The notes below the pieces were generated by a model, which did not search any database, had not been told where the DNA came from, and saw only the letters and a program-made list of their open reading frames with translations. A DNA stretch of 64,000 nt from Streptomyces sp. DH12. GTDB taxonomy: Bacteria; Actinomycetota; Actinomycetes; Streptomycetales; Streptomycetaceae. The translations under genes and the position numbers were made by a program. Positions within the stretch are counted from its first letter, which is position 1, and each line of letters begins with the position of its first letter. The stretch spans positions 1 to 64,000 of the forward strand of contig NZ_JAHWGT010000024.1 of assembly GCF_020873895.1 (NCBI RefSeq). Reading direction: 5' to 3'. Shown here one piece after another: positions 33,927 through 42,980 of the stretch.

Positions 33927-35906
33927 ATGACGGGGGCAGGGACACGGCTCTCGCCGCTCGGCGGCGACGACCCGGGCGCGCTCGGCCCGTACCGGCTGCT
34001 GGGGCGGCTCGGTTCGGGCGGGATGGGCCGCATCTACCTGGCGCGGGCCCGGCCGGGCGGGCCGCTCGTCGCGGTCAAGACGCTCCTCGCCGACGGCCCG
34101 GTCAGCGGCGACGACCGGCGCAGGTTCGCCCGCGAGGTGACGCTCGCCCAGCGCGTCGACGACCGCTGCACGGCACGCGTCGTGGACGCCGACCCCGAGG
34201 CGCCGACGCCCTGGATGGCCATCGAGTACATCGCCGCCCCGTCCCTGGCCGAGCTGGTCGGCACCGCCGGGCGCCTCCCCGCGTCCGCCATCCGCTGGAT
34301 CGCGGCCGGCACCGCGCAGGCCCTGGTCGCCCTGCACGGGCAGGGCATCGTCCACCGGGACGTCAAGCCGCAGAACATCCTGCTGCCGTTGGACGGGCCC
34401 CGGCTGATCGACTTCGGCATCTCGCACGCCCAGGACATCACCCGCACCACCCTCACCCTCGGCACCATCGCCTTCACCTCCCCGGAGCAGGCGCGCGGCG
34501 AGCCGTCCACGGCCCGCTCCGACGTGTACTCGCTGGGCGCGACCCTCTTCCACCTCGCCGTGGGCCGGCCGCCCTACCCGCAGGGCGAGGACACCCTGCG
34601 GTTGCTCGCCCGCGTCTCCCGCGGGGACCTGGACCTGACCGGGCTGCCGAAGGAGCTCGTGCCGCTGGTGCGCCCCTGCCTCGCCGTCGATCCGTCGGCC
34701 CGGCCGCGCCCGGCGGACGTCCTGGAACGGTTCCTGGCCGAGGCCCGCCGGCTTCCGACCTCCCACAGCGGGAGCCGGTGGCTGCCGCCGCGCTGGACGG
34801 AGCTGATCGCCGCGTACGAGCGGCGCGGCGAGGAGTGGCGGCGCACTCTGCCCGCCGGTCCCGGGGCGCCGGCGGCGGACGACCGCACGGCCCCGGTCCC
34901 GCCACCCGGCCCGACGCGCGCGGACACCGGGCAGCGGGAGGGGGAACGCGCGCGCGAACGACAGCGGCAGCAGGCCGAGGCCCGGCAGCGGGAGGCGGAG
35001 CGCGAACGGGAACGGCAGCGTGCGGAGGCCCGGCAGCGGGAGGCGGAGCGCGAACGGGAGCGGCAGCGGGAGGCGGAGCGGGCGCGGGTCTCCGCCGGTG
35101 CGGCGGGTGGCCGGGCAGGGGGCGGGCCGGCGCCGACGACGAATCCGCAGCCGCCTCCCGCGCGCGGATCGGCCGGTGGCTGGTTCCTCGCCCTCCTCGC
35201 CCTGGCCGCATTCCTCCTCTTCCTCTTCCGCGACGGGATCGACCCGTCGGGGAGCACCTCGGCCACCACCGGCGGGACCGGCGGCTTCGCCAGCCGCCCG
35301 CCGACCGCGTACACCGGCACCACCGGCCCCCGCACCGGGACCGCCACCACGGACACCGGCCCGGAGGGGGCTGGGGCTACGGACGCGGGCCCGGAGACGT
35401 ACGCCCCGCGCCGGCCGACGCCCGACGCGACCGACCTGGCGTTCCGTGCCGTCCGGGCCGGGGACTGCCTCGACGTCCACGCCGACGGCCACGGCTCGTG
35501 GAGCAGGCGCGTCCCGCTGCGGGTGCGGTGCGACACGGCCGGCGCGTACGTCCGCGTCACCGCCACCGGCCCCGCCGCGAGGTGCGCCACGGGAAGGGGC
35601 CGCGGCCGGTGGACGCACCACGCCGACGACGGAGTGACCACCGTGCTGTGCCTGTCCCGCCGCTTCCGCGCCGGCCAGTGCTTCACCGCCGAGGTGGACG
35701 CCGGGTCGAAGGCGTCGGCCAACCTGATGGAGGTGTGGGACTGCGCCTCCGACATGGTGCCCCGCGGGCAGACGCACATCCTGCGGATCACCGGCTACTA
35801 CCGCCTGCCGCCGGACTCCCGCGTGGACTGCGGGAACGGCGGCGCCCGGTCCTGGTACTGGGCGGTGGACGACGGCCGCGCGGTGGTCTGCGCACGGGCC
35901 CGGTGA
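33927..35906 (+). CDS. Membrane Ser/Thr protein kinase with charged repeat linker
   Basis: 659 residues. N-terminal Hanks-type kinase domain (about 20-280): glycine loop LGSGGMGRIYLA, VAVKTL lysine, catalytic HRDVKPQN, DFG as LIDFGISH, and SPEQARGEPSTARSDVYSLG. A linker holds two tandem 16-residue Arg/Glu/Gln repeats of AEARQREAERERERQR type, likely a coiled coil. One helix (GWFLALLALAAFLLFLF, about 415-435) leads to an outside Thr/Gly-rich stalk and a 150-residue C-terminal domain with several cysteines (GDCLDVHADG, RCDTAGAYV, GQCFTAEVD, VWDCASD), which may bind a ligand. There are no PASTA repeats. ATG 33927 follows GGGAGGGGAC. Such kinases couple outside signals to growth or secondary metabolism; its partners are unknown. 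Confidence 0.93.
   Translation: MTGAGTRLSPLGGDDPGALGPYRLLGRLGSGGMGRIYLARARPGGPLVAVKTLLADGPVSGDDRRRFAREVTLAQRVDDRCTARVVDADPEAPTPWMAIEYIAAPSLAELVGTAGRLPASAIRWIAAGTAQALVALHGQGIVHRDVKPQNILLPLDGPRLIDFGISHAQDITRTTLTLGTIAFTSPEQARGEPSTARSDVYSLGATLFHLAVGRPPYPQGEDTLRLLARVSRGDLDLTGLPKELVPLVRPCLAVDPSARPRPADVLERFLAEARRLPTSHSGSRWLPPRWTELIAAYERRGEEWRRTLPAGPGAPAADDRTAPVPPPGPTRADTGQREGERARERQRQQAEARQREAERERERQRAEARQREAERERERQREAERARVSAGAAGGRAGGGPAPTTNPQPPPARGSAGGWFLALLALAAFLLFLFRDGIDPSGSTSATTGGTGGFASRPPTAYTGTTGPRTGTATTDTGPEGAGATDAGPETYAPRRPTPDATDLAFRAVRAGDCLDVHADGHGSWSRRVPLRVRCDTAGAYVRVTATGPAARCATGRGRGRWTHHADDGVTTVLCLSRRFRAGQCFTAEVDAGSKASANLMEVWDCASDMVPRGQTHILRITGYYRLPPDSRVDCGNGGARSWYWAVDDGRAVVCARAR
34974..35069. 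repeat. 48-bp tandem coding repeat in the kinase gene
   Basis: Two nearly identical 48-bp units at 34974-35021 and 35022-35069 encode the Arg/Glu/Gln-rich 16-residue repeat of the juxtamembrane linker. A truncated form precedes them and follows them, so the charged helix could expand or contract. Confidence 0.85.
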
Positions 35907-35916
35907 GGCCCCGGCG

Positions 35917-36318
35917 TCAGCCGAGGACCGCGAGCGCGTCGATCTCGACGAGCAGCCCGGCGGGCAGGCCGACGTAGACGGTGGTGCGGGCGGGCGGGAC
36001 GGCGACGCCCGCGAGGTACTCGTCGTAGAGGGCGTTCAGCTCGGCGAAGTGGTCGGTGTGGGTGAGGTACACGCGCATCATCACCACGTCGTCCCAGGTG
36101 GCGCCGCCCTCCCGGAGGACGGCCTCGACGTTGGCGAGGGTCTGGAGGGTCTGTTCGCGCAGGGTCGGCCCGGCGACGGCGGGCGGTTCCCCGGGAGCGG
36201 CCGGGAGGAACCCGACCTGGCCGGCCACCTGGAGCAGGCCGCCCTTGCGCACCCCGTGGGAGAAGCGGGCCGGCGGGGTGGTGTGGGTGGGCGGGGTGAC
36301 GGCCTGCTTCTCGCTCAT
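35917..36318 (-). CDS. RidA/YjgF-family enamine/imine deaminase
   Basis: 133 residues of RidA fold. Motifs: GGLLQVAGQVGFLP, QTLQTLANVEAVLREGGATWDDVVMMRVYLT, and PARTTVYVGLP..LVEIDALAVL with the conserved Arg and Glu that bind the substrate. RidA hydrolyses reactive enamines such as 2-aminoacrylate released by PLP dehydratases. The ATG overlaps the IclR stop, so it is the third gene of the leftward kinase-IclR-RidA operon. A D-serine-dehydratase-like gene lies at the divergent end, a sensible source of 2-aminoacrylate. Confidence 0.92.
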   Translation of the reverse strand: MSEKQAVTPPTHTTPPARFSHGVRKGGLLQVAGQVGFLPAAPGEPPAVAGPTLREQTLQTLANVEAVLREGGATWDDVVMMRVYLTHTDHFAELNALYDEYLAGVAVPPARTTVYVGLPAGLLVEIDALAVLG

Positions 36319-37076
36319 GCGCTGTCCTTCGGTGGGGTGGTGCCGGAGTGGTCGTGGCCGGCGGCCTCGGCGGTGCGGCGCACCAGGGGCAGCAGCGCGA
36401 GGAGTCCGTCGGCCGTGACGACCACGTTGGGCGCGGAGAGGGACAGGGCGGCGGCGACACGCCCGTCGGGCCCCCTGACCGGTGCGGCGACGCAGTTGAT
36501 GGACTCCTCGTGGCCGCCGAGGTCGGTGGCCCAGCCCTGTTCGCGTACGGCGGCCAGCTCCGCCCGGAACGCGGCGGCGTGCGGCGTCGAACGGGATGTG
36601 TAGCGCGGGTAGTCGAGCCGGTCGGTGAGCGCGTGGCGCTCGGGCTCGGGCAGGTCGGCCAGGAGGACCTTCGCGACGGCGGCGACGGTGACGGCGACGG
36701 GGCGGCCGATCCGCGAGTACATGCGCACCGGGTACCTGCTGTCGATCTTGTCGACGTAGACGACCTCGTCGCCCTCGCGCACCGCGAGGTGCACGGTGTG
36801 GCCCGTCCGCTCGTTGAGGCGGACGAGGTGGGGGCGGGCGCTCTCCCGGACGTCGAGGTTCTCCGCGGCCTCCTGGGCGAGCGCGAAGAGCCGGGCGGCG
36901 AGCCGGTAGCGCTGGTCCTCCCTGCGGTGGACGAGCCCGTGCTCGTTCAGCGTCCGCAGCAGCCGCAGCGCGGTCGACTTGTGGACGCCGAGCCGTTCGG
37001 CGACCTGCCCGAGGTCGGCGGGGCCCCGGGCGAGCAGCGGCAGGATGCTCAACGCCCGGTCGACGCTCTGGCTCAT
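36315..37076 (-). CDS. IclR-family transcriptional regulator
   Basis: 253 residues: winged helix (SVDRALSILPLLARGPADLGQVAERLGVHKSTALRLLRTLNEHGLV, about 3-65) and a GAF-like effector domain (about 75-250, with SINCVAAPVRGPDGRVAAALSLSAPN). The ATG overlaps the stop of the kinase gene and its stop overlaps the ridA start. IclR proteins usually regulate divergent catabolic genes and bind a small acid or sugar acid. The obvious target is the divergent promoter at 38153-38269. Confidence 0.93.
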   Translation of the reverse strand: MSQSVDRALSILPLLARGPADLGQVAERLGVHKSTALRLLRTLNEHGLVHRREDQRYRLAARLFALAQEAAENLDVRESARPHLVRLNERTGHTVHLAVREGDEVVYVDKIDSRYPVRMYSRIGRPVAVTVAAVAKVLLADLPEPERHALTDRLDYPRYTSRSTPHAAAFRAELAAVREQGWATDLGGHEESINCVAAPVRGPDGRVAAALSLSAPNVVVTADGLLALLPLVRRTAEAAGHDHSGTTPPKDSA

Positions 37077-38152
37077 CGCGTGCGTACCTCCTCGTCGTCC
37101 GGTCCCGCTCCCGTCCAGCCGGGACCGAGACGCAGTCTTCCCCACGCGGCCCCGTCCAGCCCGGCCAGCCGGTCGACGAGGCCGCCGCCGGGGAGGGGGG
37201 CGAGGTCGCCGGGGGCGGTGAGCGCGGCGGCGGCGGCCAGGTGGCCGTGGCGCAGCCGGGCGGCGGGCGGCAGCCCCCGCAGGGTCGCCCCCAGGAACCC
37301 GGCGGCGAACGCGTCGCCGGCGCCGGCGTACGACACGACGTCGACGCGGGGCGCGGGGACGGAGATCCGCACGTCGGCGCAGGCGGGTCGGGGGCGGGCG
37401 GGCCGGGCGCCGGTGGCCCGAGGGCGGGCGAAGAGGGTCGCGCCGCGGGCGCCCTCCTTGACGACCAGCACGTCCGGTTCGGGGAGCGCCGCCCGCAGCG
37501 CGTCCGGGCCGCGCGCGCCGAGGACCTCGGCGGCCTCGTCCGCCCCGGCGAAGACCAGGTCGGCGCCGCGCGCCGCCGCCCGCAGGACGCGGCGGGCCGT
37601 CGCGGGGTCGGGCCACAGGGCCGGGCGGTGGTTGAGGTCGAAGGAGACCAGGGGCCGCGGCCGGCCGGGGCGGCGGGCGGTGAGGGAGGCCACCAGGGCG
37701 CGGCACCCCGGGGAGAGCGCCGCGGTGATGCCGGACAGGTGCAGGACGCGGCCCGCGGCGGCCTGCGCGTACGGGACCGTGCGGGGGGACATCGCCGAGG
37801 CGGCCGAGCCGGCCCGGTGGTAGACGACCTCGTACGCGGGGTCGGCCCGGTCCGCGGCGGTGCGGAAGTAGACGCCGGTCGGGCGGTGCCGGTCCCGGCG
37901 GACGGCCGAGACGTCCACGCCGTGCGCGGCGACCGCCGCGAGGAGGTGGTCGCCGAAGCCGTCGGCGCCCACGCGGCTGACCCAGCGGACCCGGTGCCCG
38001 GCGGCGGCCAGGGCGCAGGCGACGTTCGACTCGGCGCCGCCGACGGCCCGGGTGAAGGAGGGGGCGTCGGCGAGGCGGCCGGGCCGGGAGGGCAGGAGGA
38101 CCACCATGGACTCGCCCAGGCACACCACGTCGACGTCGGGTGCTGCCGTCAC
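37073..38152 (-). CDS. PfkB-family sugar kinase (2-keto-3-deoxygluconate kinase-like)
   Basis: 359 residues. Ribokinase/PfkB fold: N-terminal VVCLGESMVVLLPSRPGRL, the first signature GGAESNVACALAAAGHRVRWVSRVGADGFGDHLL, and the catalytic anion hole VVSYAGAGDAFAAGFLGA with the base in AGAGD. The residues GxYFRT (GVYFRTAADRA) and DLNHRPALW resemble KDG kinases. A second possibility is another acidic or amino sugar. AGGAGG five nt before GTG 38152 is the best ribosome site in this area. It is the first gene of the leftward operon. Confidence 0.9.
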   Translation of the reverse strand: MTAAPDVDVVCLGESMVVLLPSRPGRLADAPSFTRAVGGAESNVACALAAAGHRVRWVSRVGADGFGDHLLAAVAAHGVDVSAVRRDRHRPTGVYFRTAADRADPAYEVVYHRAGSAASAMSPRTVPYAQAAAGRVLHLSGITAALSPGCRALVASLTARRPGRPRPLVSFDLNHRPALWPDPATARRVLRAAARGADLVFAGADEAAEVLGARGPDALRAALPEPDVLVVKEGARGATLFARPRATGARPARPRPACADVRISVPAPRVDVVSYAGAGDAFAAGFLGATLRGLPPAARLRHGHLAAAAALTAPGDLAPLPGGGLVDRLAGLDGAAWGRLRLGPGWTGAGPDDEEVRTR

Positions 38153-38227
38153 GGTCGCCTCCTGGGGGCGGGCGGGGGCCGTTGACCCCGCGCTGGCCGG
38201 GATGTTAGACACCGGTGAGCGACCGAC

Positions 38228-38254
38228 GCAACGACCGTTGCACACCACGCAACG
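38228..38254. promoter_or_regulatory. Alternating palindromic operator, probable IclR site
   Basis: Three half-sites alternate: GCAACG (38228-38233), CGTTGC (38236-38241) and GCAACG (38249-38254). They form two nested inverted repeats, one with 2-bp and one with 7-bp spacing, between the divergent sugar kinase and deaminase genes and directly before the ribosome site at 38256. Such a site fits the IclR-family regulator of the same operon. Confidence 0.75.
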
Positions 38255-38269
38255 GGGAGGGAGGCCGGG

Positions 38270-39562
38270 ATGGCCACCGCACAGCCGGGCCCGGACGTGC
38301 TCGCCGCACGCCTCGCCGACGAGCGGGTCGACCACCGCTTCAAGGGGCTCCCGCCGGACGCCGACGGCCTCACGGTCGGCGAACTGGCCGCCCAGCGGCG
38401 CACCGTCTTCGCCGGCGGCTTCACCACCCCGGTCCTGACCCTCTCCGCCGGGGCGCTGGAGCACAACCTGGGCCTGCTCGGGGCGTACTCCGCCCGGCAC
38501 GGCCTGGCCTTCGCGCCGCACGGCAAGACGACGATGGCGCCGGGGTTGTTCGCCCGTCAGCTGGCGCACGGCGCCTGGGGCATCACGGTGGCCGTCCCGC
38601 ACCAGGTGCGGGTGTGCCGGGCGTTCGGCGTGCGGCGGGTGTTCCTCGCCAACGAGCTGGTCGACGCGGCCGCCCTGCGCTGGATCGCCGGGGAGCTGGC
38701 GGCGGACCCGGAGTTCCGCTTCGTCTGCTACGTCGACTCGGTGCGCGGTGTCGGGCTGATGGACCGCGCCCTGGCCGGGTCGCCGCGGCCGGTGGACGTC
38801 GTGGTGGAGCTGGCGGCGGGCGAGGGCGCGCGGACCGGGGTGCGCACGGAGGCGGAGGCCGTCGAGGTCGCGCGCGCGGCGGCCGGTTCGTCGGCGCTGC
38901 GGCTGGTCGGCGTCGCCGGGTACGAGGCGCAGGTGCCGGGGGCGTCCCCGCCGGCCGTGGCGGCGTGGCTGCGGCGGCTGACCGGGCTCGCGGCGCGGCT
39001 GGACGGCGCGGGGCTGTTCGCGGAGGCGGACGAGATCGTGTTGAGCGCGGGCGGCAGCGAGTGGTTCGACGCCGTCGCCGACGTCCTCGCCGAACTGCCG
39101 CCGCTGTCGGCGCCGGTGCTGAAGCTGCTGCGCTCGGGCGCGTACGTCGCGCACGACCACGGCCACTACGAGCGGCTGACGCCGTTCAACCGGGTCCCGC
39201 GGGAGGGGGCGCTGCGGCCGGCGTTCCTGCTGTGGGCGCAGGTGGTGTCCCGGCCCACGCCGGACGAGGCGTTCCTCAACGCCGGCAAGCGGGACGTGTC
39301 GTACGACCTGGCGCTGCCCGTGCCGCGGCGGGTGCGGTCGGGCCCGGACGGGGCGGAGCGCCCGGCGGACGGGCTGACGGTGACCGCGCTGTCGGACCAG
39401 CACGCGTGGGTGCGCGCCGAGCCGGGGGGCGTGCTGCCGCGGGTCGGCGACTGGGTGGGCCTCGGGCTGGCCCACCCGTGCACGGTGTTCGAGAAGTGGC
39501 CGCTCATCCCCGTGGTGGAGGACGACGGGACGGTCGTCGACTACGTCCGCACCTTCTTCTGA
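38270..39562 (+). CDS. PLP-dependent D-serine dehydratase-like / D-threonine aldolase-like enzyme
   Basis: 430 residues of PLP fold type III (alanine-racemase-like barrel). PLP lysine K86 in AFAPHGKTTMAP; the second domain ends in LGLAHPCTVFEKWPLIPVV, where His and Cys are the zinc ligands of eukaryotic-type D-serine dehydratase and related amino acid deaminases. Predicted reaction is deamination of a D-amino acid (D-Ser giving pyruvate through 2-aminoacrylate) or aldol cleavage. It is next to RidA, which deals with aminoacrylate, and to D-aminoacylase, which releases D-amino acids. ATG 38270 follows GGGAGGGAGG. Confidence 0.88.
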   Translation: MATAQPGPDVLAARLADERVDHRFKGLPPDADGLTVGELAAQRRTVFAGGFTTPVLTLSAGALEHNLGLLGAYSARHGLAFAPHGKTTMAPGLFARQLAHGAWGITVAVPHQVRVCRAFGVRRVFLANELVDAAALRWIAGELAADPEFRFVCYVDSVRGVGLMDRALAGSPRPVDVVVELAAGEGARTGVRTEAEAVEVARAAAGSSALRLVGVAGYEAQVPGASPPAVAAWLRRLTGLAARLDGAGLFAEADEIVLSAGGSEWFDAVADVLAELPPLSAPVLKLLRSGAYVAHDHGHYERLTPFNRVPREGALRPAFLLWAQVVSRPTPDEAFLNAGKRDVSYDLALPVPRRVRSGPDGAERPADGLTVTALSDQHAWVRAEPGGVLPRVGDWVGLGLAHPCTVFEKWPLIPVVEDDGTVVDYVRTFF

Positions 39563-39618
39563 CCGGCCCGGCGCACGCGGGACGCCCGGGGCCGGGGCGT
39601 AGCGGCACGAGCACCGGT

Positions 39619-39660
39619 CCCGGGGCGTACGGGCACAGGCCCGGGGCGTACGGGCACAGG
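39619..39660. repeat. Two exact copies of a 21-bp repeat
   Basis: Copies at 39619-39639 and 39640-39660 share the sequence beginning cccggggcgtacgggcac; a partial third copy (ggggcgtacggg) is at 39679-39690. They lie between the deaminase and the D-aminoacylase genes. Confidence 0.9.
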
Positions 39661-39728
39661 CACGGGCACGGGCAGTGCGGGGCGTACGGGTTCGAGGGGC
39701 GCGCGGGCGGCGGAGGGGGCGGTCGGCG

Positions 39729-41309
39729 GTGGAGCTGGTCATCAGGGACGTGCGCGTCGTCGACGGCACCGGCGGCCCGGCGTACCGCGCGGACGTCGGC
39801 GTCGACGGCGGCCGGATCGCCGCGGTGCGCCGCGAGGGCGAGCCGGCGCTGGGCGGCGCGCGCGTCCTGGACGCGGCCGGGCTCGCCCTCTCCCCCGGCT
39901 TCGTCGACATGCACGCCCACAGCGACCTCGCCCTGCTCCGCGACCCGGCGCACGAGGCGAAGGTCGCCCAGGGCGTGACGCTGGAGGTGCTGGGCCAGGA
40001 CGGGCTGTCGTACGCGCCGGCCGACGACCGCACGCTCGGCGAGGTCCGGGCGGCGATCAGCGGCTGGAACGGCGACGGCGCCGACGTGGACCTGGACTGG
40101 CGGACCGTCGGCGGCTACCTGGACCGGCTGGACCGGGGTTTCGGCGGCGAGGGCGTCGCCGTGAACGCCGCCTACCTGGTGCCGCAGGGCACGGTGCGCG
40201 CGTACGCCGTCGGCTGGACGGACCGCCCCGCGACCGGCGCCGAGCTGGACCGGATGCGGCGGCTGGTGGCCGAGGGCCTGGCCGAGGGCGCGGTCGGGAT
40301 GTCGTCGGGGCTGACGTACCCGCCCGGCATGTACGCGGACGGCGCCGAACTGGCCGCGCTGTGCCGGGTCGTGGCGGGGCACGGCGGCTACTACTGCCCG
40401 CACCACCGCTCGTACGGGGCGGGCGCCCTGGCGGCGTACGCCGAGATGCTGGACCTGGCGCGGGCGACGGGCTGCCCGCTGCACCTGGCGCACGCGACCC
40501 TGAACTTCGGCGTCAACGAGGGCCGGGCGCCCGAGCTGCTGGCGCTGCTGGACGCGGCGCTCGCGGACGGCGTCGACGTCTCGCTGGACACCTACCCGTA
40601 CACGCCGGGCTGCACGACCCTCGCCGCGCTCCTGCCCGGCTGGGCCCACGAGGGCGGGCCACAGGCGCTGCTGGCCCGGCTGCGGGACGACCCGACGGCC
40701 GAGCGGATCCGGTACGCGCTGGAGGTGACCGGGTCGGACGGCTGCCACGGCGTGCCGGTCGACTGGTCGACCGTCGAGGTGTCGGGGGTGTCCGACCCCG
40801 CGCTGGCGGGGCACGTCGGCACGCGGCTGCCCGGCTGGGCGGCGGCCCGGCGGCTGCTGCTCGCCGACCGGCTCGGCACGTCGGTCCTCCAGCACGTCGG
40901 CCACGAGGGGAACGTACGGGCCATCATGCGCCACCGGGTGCACACCGGCGGCTCGGACGGCATCCTGCACGGCGCGAAGCCCCACCCGCGCGCCTACGGG
41001 ACGTTCCCGCACTACCTGGGGCGGTACGTGCGGGAGCTCGGCGTGCTGTCGCTGGAGGACGCGGTCGCCCGTCTGACGTCCCGCCCGGCGGCGCGGCTGC
41101 GGCTGCCGGACCGGGGCCTGGTGCGGGTGGGGTACCGGGCCGACCTGGTGCTGTTCGACCCGGAGGCGGTCGCGGCGGGCGCCACGTTCGCCGCGCCGCG
41201 CACCCTGCCGGTGGGGATCCCGCACGTCCTGGTCGGCGGGCGGTTCGCGGTGCGCGACGGGCGGCGCACGGACGTGCTGGCGGGGCGCTCGGTACGCCGC
41301 GCGCCCTGA
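39729..41309 (+). CDS. N-acyl-D-amino-acid deacylase (D-aminoacylase)
   Basis: 526-residue amidohydrolase. Metal-binding HxH in [11 protein letters not shown], later [43 protein letters not shown] (His ligands), and [29 protein letters not shown], a strong signature of D-aminoacylase/D-hydantoinase-like enzymes. It hydrolyses N-acyl-D-amino acids to the free D-amino acid. GTG 39729 starts [16 protein letters not shown], 12 nt after a GGAGG. It lies 166 bp after the deaminase and in the same direction. The two enzymes together would release and break down D-amino acids, for example from peptidoglycan or lipopeptides. Confidence 0.92.
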   Translation: MELVIRDVRVVDGTGGPAYRADVGVDGGRIAAVRREGEPALGGARVLDAAGLALSPGFVDMHAHSDLALLRDPAHEAKVAQGVTLEVLGQDGLSYAPADDRTLGEVRAAISGWNGDGADVDLDWRTVGGYLDRLDRGFGGEGVAVNAAYLVPQGTVRAYAVGWTDRPATGAELDRMRRLVAEGLAEGAVGMSSGLTYPPGMYADGAELAALCRVVAGHGGYYCPHHRSYGAGALAAYAEMLDLARATGCPLHLAHATLNFGVNEGRAPELLALLDAALADGVDVSLDTYPYTPGCTTLAALLPGWAHEGGPQALLARLRDDPTAERIRYALEVTGSDGCHGVPVDWSTVEVSGVSDPALAGHVGTRLPGWAAARRLLLADRLGTSVLQHVGHEGNVRAIMRHRVHTGGSDGILHGAKPHPRAYGTFPHYLGRYVRELGVLSLEDAVARLTSRPAARLRLPDRGLVRVGYRADLVLFDPEAVAAGATFAAPRTLPVGIPHVLVGGRFAVRDGRRTDVLAGRSVRRAP

Positions 41310-41438
41310 CCGCACACCGCGAGGCGCGCCCCGGGCACCGAGCGGCCGGGCGCCGGGCGCCGGGATCGGTCGCGGTGGCCGGTCGCGGGGATCGGTCGCC
41401 TGGACCGGTCCGCGGGTGTCGGGGCCGCGGGCGGGCAG

Positions 41439-42911
41439 TCAGGCGCGGGACGGCTCGCGGTCCTCCGGGCGGCGCGGGGAGGGCAGCCACACGCCGGCGG
41501 CGAAGTCCGAGCGGCGCAGCAGCAGCTGCGCGCCGATCGCGCACGCCACGACCGCCAGGGCGAACCCGTAGGCGGGCGTGCGGCCGTCGGGTGCCGTCAC
41601 GTAGACGAGGCCCGCCGACAGGATGGTGAGCGCACGGCCCGTGCGGCCGTTCCAGGCGGTCGCGGCGAGCAGCGGCACCGCCCACAGGACGTACCAGGGC
41701 TGCACCATCGGGGAGAGCGCGACCAGCGCGAGGAGGGCGAGGCCGAGCGCGTGCAGCGGGTCGAGCAGGCGGCGGGCCGTGCACGAGGCGAGGTAGGCGA
41801 TGAGGGCGAGGGCGAGCGTGAGGCCCATGGCCTGGACGGCGCGCTTGACGGGGTCGGGGTCGGCGCCGGACAGGAAGTACATCGTCTCGCCGAGGGCGAC
41901 ACCGACGTCGCTGGTGAGGGAGAGCGCGGTGTGGATGGTGCCGGCCACGCTCTGGGTGCGCAGCCAGCCGAAGCCGGTGCCGGCGCACAGCGTGGCGCCG
42001 ACGGCGACGGCGGCGGCCACGGCGCCCGGCCCGGCGACGCCCTTGGCGACCCTCCGTATGAGGGGTCCGGTCGTCTCGCGGCCGACGACGACGCCGATGA
42101 AGAGCAGCGCCAGCGCGGCCGGCGACTTGACCAGCATGGCGAGGGCGACCAGGGCGCTGCCCGCGACCCAGCGCCCGCGGCGCACGGCGAGGGCGGTGCC
42201 GGCGAGGAGCAGGCCGACCATCAGCCCGTCGTTGTGCAGGCCGCCGACGACGTGGAGGAGGAGCAGGGGGTTGAGGACGCCGAGCCACAGGGCCCCCGCG
42301 GTGGAGGCGCGCGGCGCGAGCCGCAGCACGGCCCAGAAGAGCAAGGCGAGCGCGGCGACCGAGAGCAGCCGCAGGGCCAGGACGGCGGGCAGCAGGTGCC
42401 CGGCGGTGGCCGCGGCGACCGCCTTGGCGAGGAGGAGGAAGACCGGCCCGTACGGGGCGGGCGTCTCGGTCCAGTGGCCGCCGACGCTCGCCGCCGCGGC
42501 CCCGCCGATGCCGCCGGGGTCGAGGACGGACGGCCCGTGGCGGTACACGTCGTGGCCCTCCAGGACCATGGCGCCCTGGGCGACGTAGCTGTACACGTCG
42601 GCGCTGTAGAGCGGCGGGGCGAGGAGGAGCGGCGCGGTCCACCACACGAGCGTGACGGCGGTGGACCGGACCCGGACGTGGACGCCGTCGGCGACCAGCC
42701 GGCCGTACCGCCACCAGGCGACGACGAGGAGCGTCAGTCCGGCCAGGGCCAGCAGGACGCCGGGGCGGGCCGTGTCGGCGGCGCGCGGGAACCACAGGCC
42801 GAAGGGGTCGCGGGCCGGCATCGTGCCGGCCGCCCACCCGCCGAGGGCGACGGCCAGCGAGCCGGCCGCGCCCAGGTGCCTGCAACCGGCGACGCTCCTC
42901 AAGGACCACAT
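41439..42911 (-). CDS. MptB-like polyprenol-phosphate-mannose alpha-1,6-mannosyltransferase
   Basis: 490-residue GT-C membrane glycosyltransferase with about 12 helices. The first outside loop has LYSADVYSYVAQGAMVLEGHDVYRHGPSVLDP, the DxYSY...G pattern of MptA/MptB and DUF2029-like mannosyltransferases; NPLLLLHVVGGLHNDGLMVGLLL and LSPMVQPWYVLWAVPLLAATAW are further family blocks. In mycobacteria and corynebacteria MptB elongates the lipomannan core; in Streptomyces the acceptor is less clear. It is alone, convergent to the D-aminoacylase gene. ATG 42911 starts MWSLRSVAG. Confidence 0.88.
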   Translation of the reverse strand: MWSLRSVAGCRHLGAAGSLAVALGGWAAGTMPARDPFGLWFPRAADTARPGVLLALAGLTLLVVAWWRYGRLVADGVHVRVRSTAVTLVWWTAPLLLAPPLYSADVYSYVAQGAMVLEGHDVYRHGPSVLDPGGIGGAAAASVGGHWTETPAPYGPVFLLLAKAVAAATAGHLLPAVLALRLLSVAALALLFWAVLRLAPRASTAGALWLGVLNPLLLLHVVGGLHNDGLMVGLLLAGTALAVRRGRWVAGSALVALAMLVKSPAALALLFIGVVVGRETTGPLIRRVAKGVAGPGAVAAAVAVGATLCAGTGFGWLRTQSVAGTIHTALSLTSDVGVALGETMYFLSGADPDPVKRAVQAMGLTLALALIAYLASCTARRLLDPLHALGLALLALVALSPMVQPWYVLWAVPLLAATAWNGRTGRALTILSAGLVYVTAPDGRTPAYGFALAVVACAIGAQLLLRRSDFAAGVWLPSPRRPEDREPSRA

Positions 42912-42980
42912 GACGTGTCAACCTACCCGGGCGGCCGCCGGTCGCTCCCGCCGTGTCCGGATCCGGTCGCGTGACGCCCG

